Below, one piece after another: positions 25,717-34,321 of a DNA stretch of 64,000 bases. The position numbers and the translations under genes were made by a program. The stretch is taken from the NCBI GenBank assembly GCA_023667845.1, contig JAMPIU010000206.1, positions 233,982 to 297,981 on the forward strand. The letters are read 5' to 3'. The notes below the pieces were generated by a model, which saw only the letters and a list, made by a program, of their open reading frames with translations, was not told where the DNA came from and made no database searches. The stretch comes from Dehalobacter sp. Its GTDB lineage: Bacteria; Bacillota; Desulfitobacteriia; Desulfitobacteriales; Syntrophobotulaceae. The number at the start of each line of letters is the position of its first letter. The first letter of the stretch is position 1.

Positions 25717-25743
25717 ATAAAAACGCCCTTACAAGGACGTTCC
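25717..25743 (-). terminator. Terminator between lysis genes and structural genes
   Basis: On the minus strand AACGTCCTT and AAGGGCGTT pair around GT and are followed by TTTATTTT, about 120 bp after the holin gene. Confidence 0.75.
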
Positions 25744-25862
25744 AATTAAGTGCCAAACTATGTTTGATGTGATTCTTACTGTACTCAGCATACCCGAAAT
25801 TTTGCTTCAAAATCGGCAAATACCCGGAAAAAATTCGGAAAACTTTATCCGTTAGAAACCTT

Positions 25863-26294
25863 TTATCCAGATATGTTATTTGAATTAGATATGTTTTTTG
25901 CCTCAGATGATCCTTGTCTTTCAAGATCATTTTTCAAATTTTCTTTGTCCATAGCCTGCAAAACAGCTTTCTCCTTCGTTGGAGCCACAATATAGTCATG
26001 GGCCGCTCCGGCAATCAACGCGACAAGAAAAGCATTGATGACGGCCAAACCAATGTTTTCGCCACTAACTTCTACTCGAATGACCAGTGTCCAAATGATA
26101 ATCAGGAAGGAAATCAGGACAGAGGACGGACGCACGATCCAGTCCCCTGACCCGTCTTTGGAAATCCTCTTTCCCAATATTTTCAGGTAATCTTTCAGAA
26201 AAGATACAATGACGTAGACAGCGATTACCGTGCCGCCGAGCGATGAAAGATCCTGCAGGGTAAAAAAAGTCTGGGGTAGTGTAATCGTATCCAT
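25863..26294 (-). CDS. Phage-type holin
   Basis: Encodes 143 residues from ATG 26294, preceded by AAGGAGG. Three hydrophobic stretches (GGTVIAVYVIVSFL, SVLISFLIIIWTLVIRV, IGLAVINAFLVALIAGAA) and a charged C-terminal tail (TKEKAVLQAMDKENLKNDLE) are typical of holins. It lies 10 bp downstream of the M23 endopeptidase, forming a lysis cassette that would release tailocin particles. The holin family is not pinned down. Confidence 0.75.
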   Translation of the reverse strand: MDTITLPQTFFTLQDLSSLGGTVIAVYVIVSFLKDYLKILGKRISKDGSGDWIVRPSSVLISFLIIIWTLVIRVEVSGENIGLAVINAFLVALIAGAAHDYIVAPTKEKAVLQAMDKENLKNDLERQGSSEAKNISNSNNISG

Positions 26295-26304
26295 AATTTC
26301 CTCC

Positions 26305-27012
26305 TTACTTGCCTTTACAGATATCAAGCACTTTTTGGCAGGTATCGTAACGGTCCGCACCAATGATATTAATTGATTTTTCTGCTGCTTGATAATCGTT
26401 GCCGATCACATAGACTTTTTCTGCACAGTCAATGAACTCTTTCGTCACATTTGCGAGGTAACATACCGGTGCCTTTAAATGATCTGCCAGATAAGCTGCT
26501 GCTCTTTCATCGGGGCCCGGATTGCATAAAATAATGTTTTGAACCACCTTTTTTCCCTCCTCACTTGAATTCGCAGAAATATTTTTTACAGGTCCTTCTT
26601 TGTTCTCTATCCCCAGAAAAACAGCTGGATTAATTTCGTTATTGTTTGTCCAGGGCGCTCTTCTGACCTCAAAATGAAGATGAGGGCCGGTGGTGTTTCC
26701 GGTTCTGCCCATCATACCGAGAATGGTACCTTCATTGACTGTCTGTCCGCGACTCACCTTCACGGAGGCAAGATGGGCATGGATCAAATCGTAATTGCCA
26801 TTCCTGGTTCTCAGGATAACGTAATTTCCCCACCCTGCCGGATCTGCACCCTGACCACCGGCATAGACTGCCTTAATGACAGCGCCCGCAACAGCAACAT
26901 ATATGGCTCTATTTTCTGAGACCAGATCAATTCCCTCGTGATAGCCTTTACCATATACACTATTTTTGACACCATAGGGGTAAGATACGCTTGCTGACTT
27001 TAAAGGCATCAT
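26305..27012 (-). CDS. M23-family peptidoglycan endopeptidase (lysis enzyme)
   Basis: Encodes 235 residues from the ATG at 27012 (AGGTGG eight bases upstream). Residues ~10-145 are a LytM/M23 zinc peptidase with HEGIDLV, HAHL and the metal/catalytic GPHLHFEVR. The remaining ~80 residues (ILCNPGPDERAAAYLADHLK ... NIIGADRYDTCQKVLD) resemble cell-wall-binding type 2 repeats (the IGADRYDT signature). No signal peptide, consistent with holin-dependent release. It directly precedes the holin. Confidence 0.85.
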   Translation of the reverse strand: MMPLKSASVSYPYGVKNSVYGKGYHEGIDLVSENRAIYVAVAGAVIKAVYAGGQGADPAGWGNYVILRTRNGNYDLIHAHLASVKVSRGQTVNEGTILGMMGRTGNTTGPHLHFEVRRAPWTNNNEINPAVFLGIENKEGPVKNISANSSEEGKKVVQNIILCNPGPDERAAAYLADHLKAPVCYLANVTKEFIDCAEKVYVIGNDYQAAEKSINIIGADRYDTCQKVLDICKGK

Positions 27013-27128
27013 CCGCTTTCCCACCTTTCCGATAGACCAAAGAAAATAAGACCTGTCCTTTATTAGATAAATATTCATAAAGTCTCAGGTCTTATGCATA
27101 ATATGTGGCTTGTCTCATTCTTGTGCTA

Positions 27129-27674
27129 TTAGCCGGATTTAACGAGGTGTTTTACCTTCAAATAATCGCTGAGTTTCTGGTTAATATTTTTCCGGCGATA
27201 TCTTATGGTCTTTTCGTCCATATTCAACGCCAGTCCGATTTGCAAATTACTTTTTCTTTTTAAACCATAATACTGTTCACAAATCATCCGTTCCACAGGA
27301 TCCAGCAAGTTCAGCGCAAAACCAATTCCCTCAATGGAAGATTCCAGATGCATGATCTCCATTTTTAGCCTAATCTTTTTTTCAAGCAAAACCACAAGCT
27401 CCCTTTGCGATCTTTCCATGGAGCGTGTAAATTCCGCATAAGCTTGCGCAGTTGGATCACAGACCAAGCCGCTTCCTCCTCCCGTGACGGGGCGATAACT
27501 CGATACTGTTCCTTTCGAAGGAATAAGCTGATTTACATCCAATAATATTCTTCTGATATCTTCGGCGTTTTTTTCCACCGCTTCCAAAGCTCTTTTCTTG
27601 ACCTGCCGTTCATCTAATTTCCGGTAATAGCTTCGCAAGGCGGCTTCCATACCTTTCATAGCGGTGTCGTTCAT
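27129..27674 (-). CDS. Phage late-gene activator, sigma-70 region-4-like (paralogue B)
   Basis: Encodes 181 residues from ATG 27674, with AGGAGGG before it. The N-terminal half is a coiled coil (LRSYYRKLDERQVKKRALEA); the C-terminus has an HTH like sigma region 4 or ArpU-type regulators: DPVERMICEQYYGLKRKSNL and MDEKTIRYRRKNINQKLSDY. It is a paralogue of the gene at 27907-28446. Position between repressor and lysis/tail genes suggests a positive late regulator. DNA target unknown. Confidence 0.75.
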   Translation of the reverse strand: MNDTAMKGMEAALRSYYRKLDERQVKKRALEAVEKNAEDIRRILLDVNQLIPSKGTVSSYRPVTGGGSGLVCDPTAQAYAEFTRSMERSQRELVVLLEKKIRLKMEIMHLESSIEGIGFALNLLDPVERMICEQYYGLKRKSNLQIGLALNMDEKTIRYRRKNINQKLSDYLKVKHLVKSG

Positions 27675-27906
27675 GTTCACCCTCCTCTCCGGTTGTTCCT
27701 GTATGTTCTTTATGGAGAATACTTCCACTGTAATAAGCATACGTTATTTTCAAGGATTAATTCGGCAAAAGCCAGGAAAAAATTCGGAAATCTCTTTGCA
27801 TGTCTAGCACCTTGTCAACCCTAAAATTATTATATAATGACGACAACGCGGTATTACGAGAAATCTGCCGCCAGGGTATATAAGGTTCAGGGCTGACAGG
27901 TTCTCG

Positions 27907-28446
27907 TTATTGATTCACACACAAACAATCCTGCAGGAAAAGGTTGAGTTTCTGATTAATTTTTTTCCTTCTGTACCGAATCGTTTTTTCGTCCATCCGA
28001 AGTTCTTTGGCAATTTGAAGATTGCTGTACTCCTTAAGGCCGTAACACTTCTCACATATTGTTCGGTCAACAGGATCAAGTAGACTTAAGGCATAAGTGA
28101 TCCCTTCAATGGCTGATTCAAGATAGATGATCTGACTCTTCAGTTTGACACCGCGGTGTAGTAACGCGGCTAATCTCTTCTCAAATTTTTCTACGGATGA
28201 AGTAAATTCATAATAGTTTTGCGCAGACCTGTCGCAAACGTACACACAACCGCCTGAAACAGCCATATATTGTGTAACAATCCCTCTGGAAGGTACCAGT
28301 TCGTTGACATCCAGCAAAATATTCCTGATCTCATTAGCATTTTTTCTAAGGTTTTCAATAATCGCCTTTTTTACCCACAGTTCATTCAAGCTTCGATAGT
28401 AATTTTTCAGCATGTTCTCCGTGTCTGTCATCTGTGATTTTTGCAA
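27907..28446 (-). CDS. Phage late-gene activator, sigma-70 region-4-like (paralogue A)
   Basis: Encodes 179 residues from TTG 28446 (AAGGGGTG upstream), or 174 from ATG 28431. The longer frame from 28539 is excluded because it would begin upstream of the predicted transcription start (~28504). Same layout as its paralogue: coiled-coil N-terminus (LKNYYRSLNELWVKKAIIEN) and C-terminal HTH (DPVDRTICEKCYGLKEYSNL, MDEKTIRYRRKKINQKLNLF). First gene of the repressed minus-strand transcript, hence likely the induced switch that turns on the second activator and tail genes. Confidence 0.75.
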   Translation of the reverse strand: MQKSQMTDTENMLKNYYRSLNELWVKKAIIENLRKNANEIRNILLDVNELVPSRGIVTQYMAVSGGCVYVCDRSAQNYYEFTSSVEKFEKRLAALLHRGVKLKSQIIYLESAIEGITYALSLLDPVDRTICEKCYGLKEYSNLQIAKELRMDEKTIRYRRKKINQKLNLFLQDCLCVNQ

Positions 28447-28510
28447 AGCCTCACACCCCTTTTTTGCTCGCAACCAAATGTCCTTACGCTTTAATTCAAA
28501 GCGTATATTA

Positions 28511-28539
28511 ATTATATTGCTACATTGCGTAGCAGTCAA
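28511..28539 (-). promoter_or_regulatory. Tailocin early promoter with operator in the spacer
   Basis: On the minus strand TTGACT (28539-28534) and TATAAT (28516-28511) are exactly 17 bp apart. The spacer holds the perfect inverted repeat TGCTAC-N5-GTAGCA (28518-28534). This is a near-consensus sigma-A promoter that a repressor bound at the palindrome would block. Confidence 0.75.
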
Positions 28540-28583
28540 CTTCTATTTTTGGAATTTTATGTTGTTATTTATATTTTGTCCTA

Positions 28584-28612
28584 TTGAATTGCTACTCATT
28601 GTAGAGTAAAAT
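28584..28612 (+). promoter_or_regulatory. Repressor promoter with operator in the spacer
   Basis: TTGAAT (28584-28589) and TAAAAT (28607-28612) are 17 bp apart, and the spacer is filled by TGCTAC-N5-GTAGAG (28590-28606), a near copy of the operator in the divergent promoter 72 bp away. This indicates autoregulation. Confidence 0.7.
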
Positions 28613-28632
28613 ATTTTCTTAGAGGTGATGAT

Positions 28633-29259
28633 GTGAGTTTTGGTGAAACTTTAAAATATTTGCGCCGGACGAAGAAAATTACGCAGAACCAGTTGGCCTT
28701 ACACCTGGAGGTATCGCGTTCAGCTTTGTCTTTGTATGAACTTGGTTTAAGAGAACCGGATTATAAATTTCTGCAGAAAGTCTCCGATTTTTTTGGGATC
28801 TCTCTGGATAGTCTGCTGGGCAAAAACCCTGCGATGAACGAACTGCCGAATTTTAATAACGGGCATACCATTCCTGATCTTGCTATGGTTCCAATCGTCG
28901 GCCGAGTCCCCGCCGGAACCCCGGCCATTCCTTTCGAAGATATTGAAGATTATTTGCCGGTTCCCCGTTCGTTTGTCCGCGAAGATGAATTGGTCTTTGC
29001 CCTGAAGATTAAAGGCGATTCGATGATTGATTTAGAAATCAATAACGGCGACCTTGTGCTGGTAAGAAAACAGCAAACGGCCCAAAACGGGCAGACGGTA
29101 ATAGCCAGGATCAACGGGGAAGAAGTGACCTGCAAAAGGTTTTACAATGTTGATAATCGAATTACGCTTGAACCGGCCAACCCTACCTACCGGGCGTTGG
29201 AACCTGATCATGTTGAAATTGTTGGCGTTGTGTTCAAAGTCATCAAAGATATCTTCTAA
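28633..29259 (+). CDS. LexA/CI-like repressor: XRE HTH plus S24 self-cleavage domain
   Basis: Encodes 208 residues, starting at GTG with GAGGTGATGAT upstream. Residues ~1-65 are an XRE-type HTH (LKYLRRTKKITQNQLALHLE, SRSALSLYELGLREPDYKFL). Residues ~85-205 are an S24/LexA-like peptidase: a VGRVPAGTP cleavage-like region (Ala-Gly rather than the strict phage order), catalytic Ser in IKGDSMIDLEI and catalytic Lys in TVIARINGEEVTCKRFY. RecA-stimulated self-cleavage after DNA damage would derepress the tailocin. Acts at the paired operators just upstream. Confidence 0.92.
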   Translation: MSFGETLKYLRRTKKITQNQLALHLEVSRSALSLYELGLREPDYKFLQKVSDFFGISLDSLLGKNPAMNELPNFNNGHTIPDLAMVPIVGRVPAGTPAIPFEDIEDYLPVPRSFVREDELVFALKIKGDSMIDLEINNGDLVLVRKQQTAQNGQTVIARINGEEVTCKRFYNVDNRITLEPANPTYRALEPDHVEIVGVVFKVIKDIF

Positions 29260-29285
29260 AAGAGGAAGTAAAGGAATAAAAAAAG

Positions 29286-29328
29286 CAAAAGACTTCGTTT
29301 CACTTAATTCGAAACGAAGTCTTTTGTT
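29286..29328. terminator. Bidirectional terminator between repressor and small unknown gene
   Basis: CAAAAGACTTCGTTTC and GAAACGAAGTCTTTTG form a perfect 16-bp stem with a 9-base loop and A/T runs on both sides. Confidence 0.88.
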
Positions 29329-29346
29329 TGGGGAATAAGCTGTTGA

Positions 29347-29541
29347 CTATTGATCCATCAGCTCATTTCTAGATAAGTATTTTCTTGCTTCCTTTTTTGA
29401 ATAGAGGATTGCTTCAACAAGCATTTTTTTATTTTCAAAGACTTTTGGTCCTGCTAATATTTCCGGCGTATTGTCATCCTCAGACAGGCAGAGTCTGGCT
29501 TTTTCCCCCATGCAATCAATGATCCAAACTCTTATCTTCAT
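29347..29541 (-). CDS. Small hypothetical protein (64 aa)
   Basis: Encodes 64 residues from the ATG at 29541, which has GGAGGAAATC before it; a longer frame upstream is unsupported. Sequence begins MKIRVWIIDCMGEKARLCLS and ends KEARKYLSRNELMDQ. It is soluble, mixed alpha/beta, not recognised. It stands alone between two terminators. Confidence 0.55.
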   Translation of the reverse strand: MKIRVWIIDCMGEKARLCLSEDDNTPEILAGPKVFENKKMLVEAILYSKKEARKYLSRNELMDQ

Positions 29542-29859
29542 AATGATTTCCTCCTCCTGATGTAAAAGAAGATCATGAAAGGAAATATTAATGGTTTTAC
29601 TGCCGTGAAGCCATAATTTTTTTATTAATATCAATTTTGTTAAGACAGATCTTCATGTTGAAATTGACTAAAAATTTATCTGTTATCTCCTCCCTTAGTA
29701 TTTGGCTCAAAATCTTAATGAGTAAAAGTAATTATACCATTTACTTCCTGCGAAAATTGTAGAAATACTTGATTTTCATAAAAAATGACCTTAGGATAGT
29801 ACTTTCGTCCTAAGATCAATCTTCGGCATAGAATAAAAAGATCTATTCAAAGATCACAA
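29542..29859. other. Intergenic region with metF terminator
   Basis: The only recognisable element is the terminator of the minus-strand metF: GATCTTAGGA pairs with TCCTAAGGTC around CGAAAGTACTA, then TTTTTT (29780-29816). The rest is AT-rich and probably holds the promoter of the small gene to its left. Confidence 0.6.
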
Positions 29860-30735
29860 TCACAGCAAGCCCTTCTCTCGCAGGATTTTAACAATACCAG
29901 CTGTTGATTCGCTGCGGTCCATAGTGTAGAAATGGAGGCCGCAGGCTCCTTCTTGGAGGAGTTCTTCGCACTGTGCCACAGCGTATTGAGTACCAAATTC
30001 CAACAAGGCATCCGCATCACCTTCCGGCAATGCAGCGATTCCTTTTTTCAATTGTTCCGGTATGGTTGCGCCACAGTTTGCTGCAAGCATTTCCATCATT
30101 TTGACACTATAGACAGGCATCAGTCCGGGAATAACAGGAACGGTAATGCCGCTCTTTTGGCAACGCTCCAGCAAATGATAGAAGTAAATATTGTCATGAA
30201 AGAAGTTGGCAATGACAAAATCCGCGCCTTGATCCACCTTATACTTTAAATATTCAATATCCTTTTCCAAACTTGGCGCCTCAAGATGACCCTCGGGATA
30301 TCCTGCTACCCCTATGCAAAAGTTATAATTCTTTTTGGCAAACGTTACGAGCTCATAAGCGTAGTGAATGGTATCCGTAGGAATTTCCTTCGCTCCGTCT
30401 TTGCCCAGATCTCCGCGCAGCGCCAGGATGTTCTCAATCCCAAGGTCCTGGTAAGCATCCAGCACTGCAGCCACTTCGTCCAGCCTTAAACCATAAGCCG
30501 CGAGATAGGCAACAACTTCGAGCCTTTTCTCCTGCTTCAGTTTCTTGACCAGTTCATAAGATCCTTCCCTTGTTGACCCACCTGCCCCGAAGGTGACCGA
30601 AACAAAACTCGGATTAAGGCCTGCTAAGACATCAAGTGTCTTTTCGAGGGTTTCTGCATTTTTTTCCGTCCGTGCGGGAAAATATTCAAAAGATAAGGTT
30701 GGCTTGCCGGTTTTGAATAATTCAGATATTTTCAT
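29860..30735 (-). CDS. metF: Methylenetetrahydrofolate reductase
   Basis: Encodes 291 residues from ATG 30735 (AAGGAGAGAAG upstream); an ATG six codons earlier is less well placed. Cytoplasmic FAD enzyme reducing 5,10-methylene-THF to 5-methyl-THF for methionine synthesis and the methyl branch of the Wood-Ljungdahl pathway. LSFEYFPARTEKNAETLEKT at the N-terminus, PSFVSVTFGAGGSTREGS and LRGDLGKDG are family hallmarks. Length is normal. The usual MetV partner of acetogens is not adjacent. Confidence 0.95.
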   Translation of the reverse strand: MKISELFKTGKPTLSFEYFPARTEKNAETLEKTLDVLAGLNPSFVSVTFGAGGSTREGSYELVKKLKQEKRLEVVAYLAAYGLRLDEVAAVLDAYQDLGIENILALRGDLGKDGAKEIPTDTIHYAYELVTFAKKNYNFCIGVAGYPEGHLEAPSLEKDIEYLKYKVDQGADFVIANFFHDNIYFYHLLERCQKSGITVPVIPGLMPVYSVKMMEMLAANCGATIPEQLKKGIAALPEGDADALLEFGTQYAVAQCEELLQEGACGLHFYTMDRSESTAGIVKILREKGLL

Positions 30736-31074
30736 ACTTCTCTCCTTATCCATTTTTTTATTGTTATTACTGCGTCAACCATACTGCGTTAACGTTTAGG
30801 CGGTTACCAGGTCATGGTGATTGACAGCTGCTAGTGATATATTAATTCAGAACGATGATTTCTGCAAGCATATACTTTTATAACAAATACTTTTATGCAG
30901 ATACTTTTATAGCGTTACTTTTGGACACTAACGGCATTTTATTATGTATATAGAATACATAATTCTTTATGAAAAGCATCATCTTGTTTTCTTTTTTCTG
31001 ATAAAATGGCTGTGAGGCTCTTACATCAAAATACTCTATTTCAGCTTTATTTTTATAAAGAAAGGAAATACAAC
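30736..31074. other. carB upstream region with 14-15 bp direct repeats
   Basis: Contains ATACTTTTAT at 30872, 30887 and 30901, plus TTACTTTTGG at 30915, giving four units at 14-15 bp spacing. Further left is a TACTGCGTCAAC/TACTGCGTTAAC pair (30769, 30781). No riboswitch or PyrR-type attenuator structure is evident. The repeats may bind a regulator of carB; unproven. Confidence 0.4.
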
Positions 31075-34000
31075 ATGCCAAAAAGAACCGATGTTAATAA
31101 GATCCTGATTATTGGGTCAGGTCCCATCGTGATCGGACAAGCCTGCGAGTTTGACTATTCGGGGACCCAGGCCTGTAAAGCGCTTCGCAAACTGGGCTAC
31201 AAGATCGTACTGGTCAATTCCAATCCTGCCACCATCATGACAGACCCCGGAATTGCTGATGTCACCTATATCGAACCATTAAACCTTGAAAGTCTGACGA
31301 AAATCATTGCCAAAGAACGTCCCGATGCCCTGCTGCCGAATTTGGGTGGTCAGTCGGCCTTGAACCTTTCCTCGGAGCTGCACCAGGCAGGCGTCCTTAC
31401 GAAGTATAACGTTAAGGTCATCGGTGTTCAGCTGGACGCGATTGAACGTGGTGAAGACCGAATTGCTTTCAAAGAAACCATGAACAGGCTCGGCATTGAA
31501 ATGCCCCTCAGCAAAGCGGCCTACAGCGTAGAAGAGGCTGAAGCGATTGCCCAGGAACTCGGGTATCCGGTCGTTATCCGCCCGGCCTACACCATGGGCG
31601 GAACGGGGGGCGGTCTGGTTTACAATGCTGAAGAACTGAACGTAATTGCGAGCCGCGGTATTGCCGCAAGCCTGGTCGGTCAGATCCTGGTGGAAGAATC
31701 CGTACTTGGCTGGGAAGAACTCGAGCTCGAAGTCATCCGTGATGCCAAAAACCAGATGATCACCGTATGTTTTATTGAAAATATCGATGCGATCGGTGTC
31801 CACACCGGCGATTCTTTTTGTTCGGCCCCAATGCTGACGATCAGTCCTGAGCTTCAGGAGCGCCTGCAAAAATATTCTTATTCTGTCGTCGAAGCCATTG
31901 AAGTCATTGGCGGCACCAATGTGCAGTTTGCGCACGATCCGAAGACCGGTCGGGTCGTCATCATTGAGATCAACCCGCGTACTTCCCGATCCTCAGCATT
32001 GGCCTCCAAAGCAACAGGTTTGCCGATTGCGCTGATCTCTTCCATGCTGGCGGCAGGGCTGACCCTGGACGAAATTCCGTACTGGAGAGACGGCTCTCTG
32101 GACAAATATACACCTTCAGGCGACTACGTTGTTATCAAGTTTGCACGCTGGGCGTTCGAAAAATTCCCGGGTTCCGTGGACAAGCTTGGTACCCAGATGC
32201 GCGCCGTCGGCGAAGTCATGAGTATCGGGAAAAATTACAAAGAAGCGGTGCAAAAGTCCATTCGCTCTCTCGAGATCAACCGTTACGGCCTAGGCTTTGC
32301 GAAAGATTTCCACCAGCGGTCTCTGGACGAACTGATGGCCTTGCTAACTGAACCAACCAGCGAGCGTCAGTTTATCCTTTACGAAGCACTGCGCAAAGGC
32401 GCAGATATCCATGATCTGTACGCTTTGACCTATATCAAGCCTTACTTCCTGCAGCAGATGAAAGAACTTGTGCTGCTGGAAGAAGAAATCTTAAAATACA
32501 GCGGCCAAAAGCTGCCGGATGAACTGCTGACTCAGGCCAAAAAGGACGGCTTTGCAGACCGTTACCTTGCAATGCTCTTAAACTTAAGTGAAGCGGAGAT
32601 TCGCAAACAGAGAGCTGCTCTGGGGGTAGTGGAAGGCTGGGAAGCTGTTCCAGTAAGCGGCGTTGAAGATGCCTACTATTATTTCTCTACCTATAATGCT
32701 CCCGACAAGACCACAAGCAGCAACCACCCAAAGGTAATGATCCTCGGCGGCGGACCGAACCGGATCGGTCAGGGCATAGAGTTCGACTACTGCTGCGTGC
32801 ATACCGCCTTTGCGCTGCGTGATCTTGGCTATGAGACCGTCATCGTGAACTGTAATCCCGAAACGGTCTCCACGGACTACGATACCTCCGATAAACTTTA
32901 TTTTGAACCGCTTACCGTCGAAGATGTTCTGAGCATCTACGAAAAAGAAAAACCACTCGGCGTAATCGTGCAGTTTGGCGGCCAGACACCACTGAACATT
33001 GCAGATGAGCTCAAAAAAGCCGGTGTCAAGATTCTCGGTACAACGCCGGAGACCATCGCGCTGGCTGAAGACCGTGATTTGTTCCGTAAGATGATGGAAA
33101 AGCTGGATATTCCGATGCCGGAATCCGGAATGGCCGTCAACCTGGAAGAGGCCCTTGTTATCGCTGACCGGATTGGTTATCCTTTGATGGTCCGCCCTTC
33201 ATTTGTTCTGGGTGGACGCGGCATGGAAGTTGTTCACGACGCGGAGATGCTAAGCCGTTACATGGCAGCTGCGGTAGGTGTGACGCCCGACCGGCCGATT
33301 CTGATCGACCGTTTCCTGAGCAATGCGATCGAAGCGGAAGCCGACGCGATTGCGGACGGCAAGGATGCTTTTGTACCGACCGTCATGGAACATATCGAAC
33401 TGGCCGGTATCCACTCCGGAGACTCGGCCTGCGTCATCCCGCCGATCAGCATCCCTGAAAAACACCTCGCGACGATTGTGGAATACACGAAAAAAATTGC
33501 CCAAGAGATGAACGTTATCGGGCTGATGAACATGCAGTATGCAATCGCCGACGACAATGTTTATGTTCTGGAAGCAAATCCGAGAGCTTCAAGGACTGTG
33601 CCGCTCGTATCCAAAGTCTGTAATATTTCCATGGCCCGGATCGCGACCGAAATTATGATGGCTGTCAATGACGGTAAGGAAACATCCGTCAAAAACTTGA
33701 CTTCCAAGACAGTACCTTATTTTGGAGTCAAGGAAGCAGTCTTTCCGTTTAATATGTTTACCGAAGTTGACCCTGTGCTCGGACCGGAAATGCGTTCAAC
33801 CGGTGAAGTGCTCGGCCTGGCTGATTCGTTTGGTCTGGCTTACTACAAAGCACAGGAAGCAACCAAGTCCCCGCTGCCGGAATCGGGTACTGTGCTGATC
33901 AGCGTCAATGACGACGATAAGCCTGCAGCGCTCGATATAGCCAGGAACTTTACCCAAATCGGCTTTAAAATCATGGCTACGGAAGGGACCCACAAATTCC

Positions 34001-34302
34001 TACTGGAGAACGGAATCGAAGCCGAAAAAATCAAGAAGCTGTATGAAGGCCGTCCGAACATTGTGGATAGCATCACCAACAAGGAAATCCATCTGGTGAT
34101 CAATTCGCCGTCCGGCAAACGCAGCAAACATGAGGATGCCTATATCCGCAAAGCGGCGATCAAGTATAAGGTCCCATATATCACCACGATGACCGCTGCC
34201 GCGGCAAGCGCCAAAGGCATTGCCGCCTATGGCGCGAATGGCGCATCTGGAATTACCTTAAAGTCCCTGCAGGAATATCATGCTGAGATTAAAAGATTCT
34301 AA
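31075..34302 (+). CDS. carB: Carbamoyl-phosphate synthase large subunit
   Basis: Encodes 1075 residues from ATG 31075, preceded by AAAGGAAA; an open stretch upstream is unsupported. It makes carbamoyl phosphate from glutamine-derived ammonia, bicarbonate and ATP for pyrimidines and arginine. Two tandem synthetase halves each start with a nucleotide fold (ILIIGSGPIVIGQACEFDYS, MILGGGPNRIGQGIEFDYCC) and contain ATP-grasp domains; the C-terminus is the MGS-like allosteric domain (FKIMATEGTHKFLLENGIEA). The small subunit gene carA is not next to it. Confidence 0.97.
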   Translation: MPKRTDVNKILIIGSGPIVIGQACEFDYSGTQACKALRKLGYKIVLVNSNPATIMTDPGIADVTYIEPLNLESLTKIIAKERPDALLPNLGGQSALNLSSELHQAGVLTKYNVKVIGVQLDAIERGEDRIAFKETMNRLGIEMPLSKAAYSVEEAEAIAQELGYPVVIRPAYTMGGTGGGLVYNAEELNVIASRGIAASLVGQILVEESVLGWEELELEVIRDAKNQMITVCFIENIDAIGVHTGDSFCSAPMLTISPELQERLQKYSYSVVEAIEVIGGTNVQFAHDPKTGRVVIIEINPRTSRSSALASKATGLPIALISSMLAAGLTLDEIPYWRDGSLDKYTPSGDYVVIKFARWAFEKFPGSVDKLGTQMRAVGEVMSIGKNYKEAVQKSIRSLEINRYGLGFAKDFHQRSLDELMALLTEPTSERQFILYEALRKGADIHDLYALTYIKPYFLQQMKELVLLEEEILKYSGQKLPDELLTQAKKDGFADRYLAMLLNLSEAEIRKQRAALGVVEGWEAVPVSGVEDAYYYFSTYNAPDKTTSSNHPKVMILGGGPNRIGQGIEFDYCCVHTAFALRDLGYETVIVNCNPETVSTDYDTSDKLYFEPLTVEDVLSIYEKEKPLGVIVQFGGQTPLNIADELKKAGVKILGTTPETIALAEDRDLFRKMMEKLDIPMPESGMAVNLEEALVIADRIGYPLMVRPSFVLGGRGMEVVHDAEMLSRYMAAAVGVTPDRPILIDRFLSNAIEAEADAIADGKDAFVPTVMEHIELAGIHSGDSACVIPPISIPEKHLATIVEYTKKIAQEMNVIGLMNMQYAIADDNVYVLEANPRASRTVPLVSKVCNISMARIATEIMMAVNDGKETSVKNLTSKTVPYFGVKEAVFPFNMFTEVDPVLGPEMRSTGEVLGLADSFGLAYYKAQEATKSPLPESGTVLISVNDDDKPAALDIARNFTQIGFKIMATEGTHKFLLENGIEAEKIKKLYEGRPNIVDSITNKEIHLVINSPSGKRSKHEDAYIRKAAIKYKVPYITTMTAAAASAKGIAAYGANGASGITLKSLQEYHAEIKRF

Positions 34303-34321
34303 TATATAAGGATGTGAGACC

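Noticed and set aside
28447..28539. Longer form of activator A starting at 28539
   Set aside because: The start would lie upstream of the predicted transcription start of its own promoter.
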